From positions 1-9,814 of the forward strand of contig CALVJF010000021.1 in assembly GCA_944331885.1 (NCBI GenBank): a stretch of 9,814 nt of DNA. The letters are read 5' to 3'. Below are positions 6,059 through 9,814 of the stretch, piece after piece; position 1 is the stretch's first letter; each line of letters begins with the position of its first letter. Below the pieces are notes generated by a model. It did no database searches and had not been told where the DNA came from. It saw only the letters and a list, made by a program, of their open reading frames with translations. This DNA comes from an uncultured Bacilli bacterium (GTDB lineage Bacteria > Bacillota_I > Bacilli_A > RF39 > UBA660). The position numbers were made by a program, and so were the translations under genes.

Positions 6059-7945
6059 ATGGGAAAGAAAGTTTTTTGGGTTATATTTGTATTATTATAT
6101 TTTTTACCTTTTTTATTTTCTTTTATTAATTTTGATAGTAATAAATATGAGATTACAGATTATGTTATAGATGGGGAAGTTAGTGATGATGGGGATTTAC
6201 TTATTAAGGAATATATGGTAATTGATGGTAGTTTAAATGGATTTGAAAATGAGTTTTTTTATAATAATCCTAACTTTAATACCAATGAATATATTAAATT
6301 CGAACAAGATCCTATATATAATCCAACTGATATTACTTTTGTAAAAGTAGGAAGTTATGATGGTCGAGTTGTTGATGGTAATGGTAATCTAGATATTTTT
6401 AATGAAGTTAGTTATGCTGATGTTGGAGATTATGGTGTTTATACTAAGACAGATGTTGATGGGGGATATAAAGTTAGGATTTACCGCCCTATCAAAAAAG
6501 ATGTAGCAACCATTTATTTAGAATATATTATTAATGACGCAGTAGTTATGCATAACGATGTTGCAGAGTTATATTATGGTTTTTTAGGTAATGCATTTCG
6601 AGATGATATAGATAATGTTGAGATAACTATTAATTTGCCAAAAAGAAGTACTAATCAATTACGCTTTTGGGGACATGGAGGATTACAAGGAACTATTGAA
6701 AGTGTTGATGACCAAAAAGTTGTTGCAAAAATGAGTGATTATTTTGCTAATAGCGATCTTGATATAAGAATAATTTTTGATAAAAATTTGATTAGGGATG
6801 ATAATTCCTTAGATAAAACTAATGTTAATGCATTAAATGATATATTAAGTATTGAAAATCGTAGAGCTGCGGAAGCCAATGCTATAAGAGAAAATATACA
6901 GTTTAAAAATATGGTATTTATTGGAGTTGATATTCTTTATTTACTTGGTTTAATGGGATTAGCTATTTATGTATATTTTAAATATGATCGAGAGTATGAT
7001 TCTAATTTTAGACATAAGTATAACCGGGAATTTATTAATGATTATGGTTTAGAAGTAATTGATTATTTGATGAATAAAAGCATAACTCCTAATGCCATGA
7101 GTGCTGTTATCATGAATTTAATATATAAAAAGAATATTTCTTATGTTGTTTTAGATAAAGATGAATATATGTATACTCTTGATAATGAGGATAATCTAAG
7201 TGAAAGTGAGAAAAACTTAATTAAATTTTTGTTTGAGGATATTGGCGACGGTAAACATTTTAGCACTAAAGATTTACAAAAATATGCTAAATCTTCAGCA
7301 ACATGTGATAAATTTAATGCTAATTATAATAATTGGAAAAATATTGTTATAGCAAATGCTAAAGAACAGAATTTTTATGAAGAACATGGCGGAATTAAAA
7401 CTATTGGAATTGTTTATGGGATAATTGGCGTGATTGTTTGGTTTGCTTCAATGAATAATGTTGTGACTACTACTTTATTTGATTGGCTAATTGTTCCTTG
7501 TATTGCGTTTGTAATATATGTTTTGGCTTTTAAAAGAAGAACTAAAAAAGGGAATGAACATTATGTAAGATGGAAGGCTTTTAAAAACTTTTTAGAGGAT
7601 TTTGGAAACTTTTCAATCAAGGAATTGCCAGAAATAGAATTGTGGGAGAAATATTTAGTTTATGCTGTATTATTTGGAATTGCTGATAAAGTTCAAAAAG
7701 TAATGAATGTTAAAATTAAGGAATTCAGTAATGATGTTGTATTAGATTCTGATTTGTTAGTTTATAATAATTTTTATCATATGAGTTACGTTGTTAATTC
7801 TTCAGTAAATTCTGCAATTTCAGCAGCATCTAGGGCTAGTGCTTCTAAAGCTATAAGTACTTCATCTTCGGGAGGAGGATTTGGTGGTGGATTCTCTTCG
7901 GGAGGAGGTTTTGGAGGCGGTGGCCGTGGAGGAGGAGGATTTTAA
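6059..7945 (+). CDS. DUF2207 membrane protein with Gly-rich C-terminal tail
   Basis: A 628-aa protein matching the DUF2207 plan. A hydrophobic N-terminal segment (6-24, signal peptide or anchor) is followed by an extracytoplasmic beta-rich domain (about 27-245) with FRDDIDNVEITINLP (180-194). Next come a transmembrane segment (about 284-307), a cytoplasmic helical region (about 308-445), two closely spaced transmembrane segments (about 448-467 and 473-491), the ELWEKYLVYAVLFGIADKV block (527-545) typical of the family, and a Ser/Gly/Phe-rich tail (about 602-628). Function is unknown; pairing with LemA recurs in Gram-positive bacteria and suggests a shared envelope role (inference). I prefer ATG 6059 (GAAGGTG at 6046-6052, spacing 6) over the in-frame GTG at 6050, which overlaps that ribosome site. 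Confidence 0.88.
   Translation: MGKKVFWVIFVLLYFLPFLFSFINFDSNKYEITDYVIDGEVSDDGDLLIKEYMVIDGSLNGFENEFFYNNPNFNTNEYIKFEQDPIYNPTDITFVKVGSYDGRVVDGNGNLDIFNEVSYADVGDYGVYTKTDVDGGYKVRIYRPIKKDVATIYLEYIINDAVVMHNDVAELYYGFLGNAFRDDIDNVEITINLPKRSTNQLRFWGHGGLQGTIESVDDQKVVAKMSDYFANSDLDIRIIFDKNLIRDDNSLDKTNVNALNDILSIENRRAAEANAIRENIQFKNMVFIGVDILYLLGLMGLAIYVYFKYDREYDSNFRHKYNREFINDYGLEVIDYLMNKSITPNAMSAVIMNLIYKKNISYVVLDKDEYMYTLDNEDNLSESEKNLIKFLFEDIGDGKHFSTKDLQKYAKSSATCDKFNANYNNWKNIVIANAKEQNFYEEHGGIKTIGIVYGIIGVIVWFASMNNVVTTTLFDWLIVPCIAFVIYVLAFKRRTKKGNEHYVRWKAFKNFLEDFGNFSIKELPEIELWEKYLVYAVLFGIADKVQKVMNVKIKEFSNDVVLDSDLLVYNNFYHMSYVVNSSVNSAISAASRASASKAISTSSSGGGFGGGFSSGGGFGGGGRGGGGF
7865..7908 (+). repeat. Direct repeat encoding the Gly/Phe-rich tail
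   Basis: TCTTCGGGAGGAGG occurs at 7865-7878 and again at 7895-7908, a 30-nt period that encodes two copies of about ten residues (SSGGGFGGGF). It lies in frame inside the DUF2207 gene and is much richer in G than its surroundings. Slippage or recombination could change the tail length. Confidence 0.75.
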
Positions 7946-7957
7946 TCCTTCTTTTTT
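7934..7957 (+). terminator. Intrinsic terminator after the DUF2207 gene
   Basis: GGAGGA (7934-7939) pairs with TCCTTC (7946-7951, one G-T wobble) around the loop TTTTAA, which contains the TAA stop; six T follow (7952-7957). The left arm is made of the last Gly codons of the protein tail. Confidence 0.78.
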
Positions 7958-7978
7958 AGTGTTTTACAATAAAATTTA

Positions 7979-7987
7979 TGTTAAAAT
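7979..7987 (+). promoter_or_regulatory. Candidate extended -10 promoter of the YgjP-like/rimM operon
   Basis: TGTTAAAAT resembles an extended -10, 17 nt before the ATG at 8005 and just after a terminator. A TTTACA at 7963-7968 is a fair -35, but its spacing to this -10 is only 13 bp; it would suit the AATAAT at 7985-7990 (16 bp) instead. Some promoter is required here, since the upstream gene ends in a terminator. Confidence 0.35.
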
Positions 7988-8004
7988 AATGTTAGGTGGC
8001 ACTT

Positions 8005-8643
8005 ATGACTATTTTACTAGATAACATTGAAATTAATGTGGTTATTAATTATAAGAATAATAAAAATATATATTTTCGTTTTAAGGAAGATGGGAAGTTA
8101 TATGTTTATTGTAATCGGTTTGTAGGAGAATCTAAAATTAAGGATTTGATTGTTAATAATAAGCAGGCTATTTTAAAGATGTATGAAAAAATTCAAGAGA
8201 ATTTAGATGCAGAAAATTTATTTTACTACTTAGGAAAGCCTTATATAATAGTAATTGGTGAAGTAGATAATGTTTACATTGAAGATGGCTATATTTTTGC
8301 TAAGAGTCATAAAGAACTAGAAAAATTTTATTTAAAAGAGTGTGAACGCTTATTTGGTATTAGAGTTGAAGATGCAAAAAAAGTAATTGTCGATGTTCCA
8401 AATTTTCGTTTGCGATTAAGAAAAATGAAAACAAGGTGGGGTGTTTGTAATGTGCGTGATAAAATAATCACTTTAAATACTGAACTATTAAAACGGGATA
8501 TTGATTTATTAGATTACGTTATAATTCATGAAATGTGTCATTTTTATGAAGCAAATCATAGTGCAAGATTTTGGCAAAAAGTTGAGAAGTATTATCCAAA
8601 TTATAAACTAGCTCGAAAAAGATTAAGGGAGGGGTTAAAATGA
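8005..8643 (+). CDS. YgjP-like (DUF45) zinc metallopeptidase
   Basis: A 212-aa cytoplasmic protein of the YgjP/DUF45 family, related to the SprT/M48 zinc metalloproteases. The C-terminal half has the family blocks KMKTRWGVC (140-148), ITLNTELL, the zinc site HEMCH (H175, E176, H179) in VIIHEMCHF, and a third candidate ligand at H185 (NHSARFW), then a basic helical end. All catalytic residues are present. The N-terminal half is beta-rich, as in homologues. Substrates of the family are poorly defined. The start is ATG 8005 with AGGTGG at 7994-7999 (spacing 5); the in-frame GTG at 7996 lies inside that ribosome site and is rejected. It leads an operon: its TGA overlaps the next ATG (8640-8643). 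No signal peptide is seen, which sets it apart from the HtpX proteases often linked to LemA. Confidence 0.88.
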   Translation: MTILLDNIEINVVINYKNNKNIYFRFKEDGKLYVYCNRFVGESKIKDLIVNNKQAILKMYEKIQENLDAENLFYYLGKPYIIVIGEVDNVYIEDGYIFAKSHKELEKFYLKECERLFGIRVEDAKKVIVDVPNFRLRLRKMKTRWGVCNVRDKIITLNTELLKRDIDLLDYVIIHEMCHFYEANHSARFWQKVEKYYPNYKLARKRLREGLK

Positions 8644-9362
8644 TTGAAATTACTAGTCTAACTAATGATAAAGTTAAATATTGGTCAAAATTAAATAAAA
8701 GAAAGTATCGGGAAGAGGAAGGATTATATCTTGTTGAAAGTGAGCATTTAGTAAAAGAAGCCTTAAATTTCGGAATTGTAGAATGTGTAATGACAGTGTC
8801 TGAAGATGAGTATGACGTTCCTACTTACCATGTAACAAAAGAAATAATGAATAAAATTTCCGAATTAGAGTCTGCTCCTAAAATTATGGCGGTTGTTAAA
8901 AAGAATAAAATTAAGGATATTGAAGGAAATGTATTAATTTTGGATAGAATTCAAGATCCGGGTAATTTGGGTACTATTATACGTAGTGCGGTTGCTTTTG
9001 GAGTTAAAAATATTTTTTTAGGTGAGGGCTGTGTTGATGCTTATAATAGTAAAGTTGTGCGCTCAAGTGAAGGTATGTTATTTAAAATAAATTTGCTAAG
9101 CGGAAATGTACTAAATCTTATTGAAAAATTAAAAAATGATAATTATCGAATTTTAGGGACTAGAGTAACAGATGGTTTAGAAGTTAAAAAAATTAATTTA
9201 TTTGATAAATGGGCTTTAATAATTGGTAATGAAGGTCGAGGAGTAAGTGAAGAAGTTTTAAATTCGTGTGATGATTATTTATACATTAAAATGAGTGACA
9301 ATTGTGAAAGTTTAAATGCAGCGATAGCGGCAAGTATTATAATGTATGAGTTAAATAGATAG
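8640..9362 (+). CDS. TrmH/SpoU family RNA 2'-O-methyltransferase (YsgA-like)
   Basis: A 240-aa SPOUT methyltransferase that transfers a methyl group from S-adenosylmethionine to a ribose 2'-OH of rRNA or tRNA. The N-terminal 95 residues form the L30e-like substrate-binding domain (SLTNDKVKYWSKL at 6-18, EGLYLVES at 27-34). The catalytic trefoil-knot domain has motif 1 DPGNLGTIIRSA (106-117, with N109 and R115), SSEGMLF, motif 2 IGNEGRGVS (195-203) and motif 3 SLNAAIAASI (224-233). Motif 3 normally reads SLNVSVA; the S-L-N core is kept. It resembles B. subtilis YsgA and RlmB-type enzymes; the exact target nucleotide cannot be read from sequence. The start ATG 8640 overlaps the preceding TGA, with AGGGAGGGG about 4 nt upstream, so translation is probably coupled. 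Confidence 0.93.
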   Translation: MIEITSLTNDKVKYWSKLNKRKYREEEGLYLVESEHLVKEALNFGIVECVMTVSEDEYDVPTYHVTKEIMNKISELESAPKIMAVVKKNKIKDIEGNVLILDRIQDPGNLGTIIRSAVAFGVKNIFLGEGCVDAYNSKVVRSSEGMLFKINLLSGNVLNLIEKLKNDNYRILGTRVTDGLEVKKINLFDKWALIIGNEGRGVSEEVLNSCDDYLYIKMSDNCESLNAAIAASIIMYELNR

Positions 9363-9372
9363 GGTGGTTTTG

Positions 9373-9735
9373 ATGGAAAAATTTAAACTTAGTGAAGAAA
9401 AAGCTTACAGTTTGGTAAAAGAAGTTTTAATTAATTGGTATAGTTGTTCAGAATTAGTAGAGATTAAGAAATATTTTACTGATGATAATGGCGTTGGTTT
9501 TGATGCAGTGGATGAAGAATATTATCATGGTGAGGCTGTAAAAAGGTTAATTCCATTGGAAAAAATGGGAATGATTATGTTGTTAAAGTCTGCTCTGGAA
9601 GCTAAGGGTTATGATAACGTTTTTGTAAATATAGATAATGATCAAGGACAAGTTTCTTTTACTATTAGTGCAGTAGTGGCTGAGTTTGGAAAGAAGGCGA
9701 AAAATGGATTATATAAACGTAGGAAAAATCGTTAA
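9373..9735 (+). CDS. Conserved-looking hypothetical protein upstream of rimM, 120 aa
   Basis: A 120-aa protein I do not recognise. It starts MEKFKLSEEKAYSLVKEVL (helical), has an acidic middle (DDNGVGFDAVDEEYYHGEA), an amphipathic helix with PLEKMGMIMLLKSALEAKG, a likely beta pair (NVFVNI, QVSFTISAV) and a basic tail ending KKAKNGLYKRRKNR. No membrane segment or signal is seen. The start is ATG 9373, 10 nt after the methyltransferase stop, with GGGTGG at 9362-9367; the in-frame GTG at 9364 lies inside that ribosome site. Its last 32 nt overlap rimM. Position between an RNA methyltransferase and rimM, plus the basic tail, suggest a ribosome- or RNA-associated role, but that is inference. It does not look like YlqD or KhpA, which precede rimM in Bacillus. 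Confidence 0.8.
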   Translation: MEKFKLSEEKAYSLVKEVLINWYSCSELVEIKKYFTDDNGVGFDAVDEEYYHGEAVKRLIPLEKMGMIMLLKSALEAKGYDNVFVNIDNDQGQVSFTISAVVAEFGKKAKNGLYKRRKNR

Positions 9736-9814
9736 TACTCATGGAATTAAAGGTGAATTAAGAATTCTGAGTGATTTTGAATTAAAAAATCAAGTTTTTG
9801 TCATTGGGAAAAAT
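9704..9814 (+). CDS. rimM: Ribosome maturation factor RimM, 3'-truncated by the window edge
   Basis: The first 37 codons of rimM: MDYINVGKIVNTHGIKGELR, continuing ILSDFE. VGKIVNTHGIKGELR is the characteristic first strand and loop of the N-terminal RimM barrel. RimM binds ribosomal protein S19 and assists maturation of the 16S rRNA 3' (head) domain of the 30S subunit. The start ATG 9704 lies inside the end of the 120-aa gene (32-nt overlap, different frame), with AAGAAGG at 9691-9697 (spacing 6), so translation is coupled. In many Bacillota trmD follows rimM; that would lie beyond the window. Confidence 0.92.
   Translation, partial: MDYINVGKIVNTHGIKGELRILSDFELKNQVFVIGKN

Noticed and set aside
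5859..6059. 66-aa plus-strand ORF overlapping the end of lemA
   Set aside because: It is mostly antiparallel-like hydrophobic/Lys filler in a shifted frame of lemA and spans the lemA terminator and the next promoter; no ribosome site.
1..9814. UGA read as Trp (Mycoplasma code), suggested by the AT-rich small-genome look
   Set aside because: UGA ends the mtaB-like and YgjP-like genes at the expected lengths, and conserved Trp residues such as W145 of the YgjP-like protein use UGG.

Overview
The window is a very AT-rich stretch of bacterial chromosome. Coding is dense, with short intergenic gaps and Gram-positive style Shine-Dalgarno sites (GGTG, GGGTG, AAGGAGG) close to the starts. UGA acts as a stop (ends of the mtaB-like, YgjP-like and other genes) and Trp is encoded by UGG, so this is the standard bacterial code and not Mycoplasma code 4. 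Gene content (MtaB, RecD2, AI-2E-type permease, DUF368/PopT, LemA, DUF2207, YsgA-like SpoU methylase, RimM) fits a low-GC Bacillota, perhaps a small-genome lineage of the Bacilli/Erysipelotrichia/RF39 kind. That placement is inference. I see no phage, transposon, CRISPR, tRNA or rRNA.

Layout. (1) 1-951: the 3' part of an mtaB-type tRNA methylthiotransferase, overlapped by a possible 59-aa ORF that ends inside a hairpin terminator. (2) 969-3362: recD2 helicase, then a 48-aa Met-rich single-pass membrane peptide and a strong terminator. (3) 3376-4559: an AI-2E family permease ending at a terminator shared with a convergent gene. (4) 4545-5389, minus strand: a DUF368/PopT-type polyprenyl-phosphate transporter whose start codon lies in a 15-bp inverted repeat. 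(5) 5388-7957: lemA and a DUF2207 envelope protein, side by side but separated by a terminator and a candidate second promoter. (6) 7979-9814: a tightly packed operon of YgjP-like metallopeptidase, SpoU rRNA methyltransferase, an unrecognised 120-aa protein and the start of rimM.

The genes form small housekeeping units: RNA modification and ribosome maturation at both ends, DNA repair, and envelope functions in the middle. No clearly novel multigene system is visible. The most distinctive signals are structural. Every recognisable terminator overlaps or abuts a stop codon, two genes have start codons in the arm of an inverted repeat with the Shine-Dalgarno in the loop, and candidate promoters are short extended -10 elements directly after terminators.
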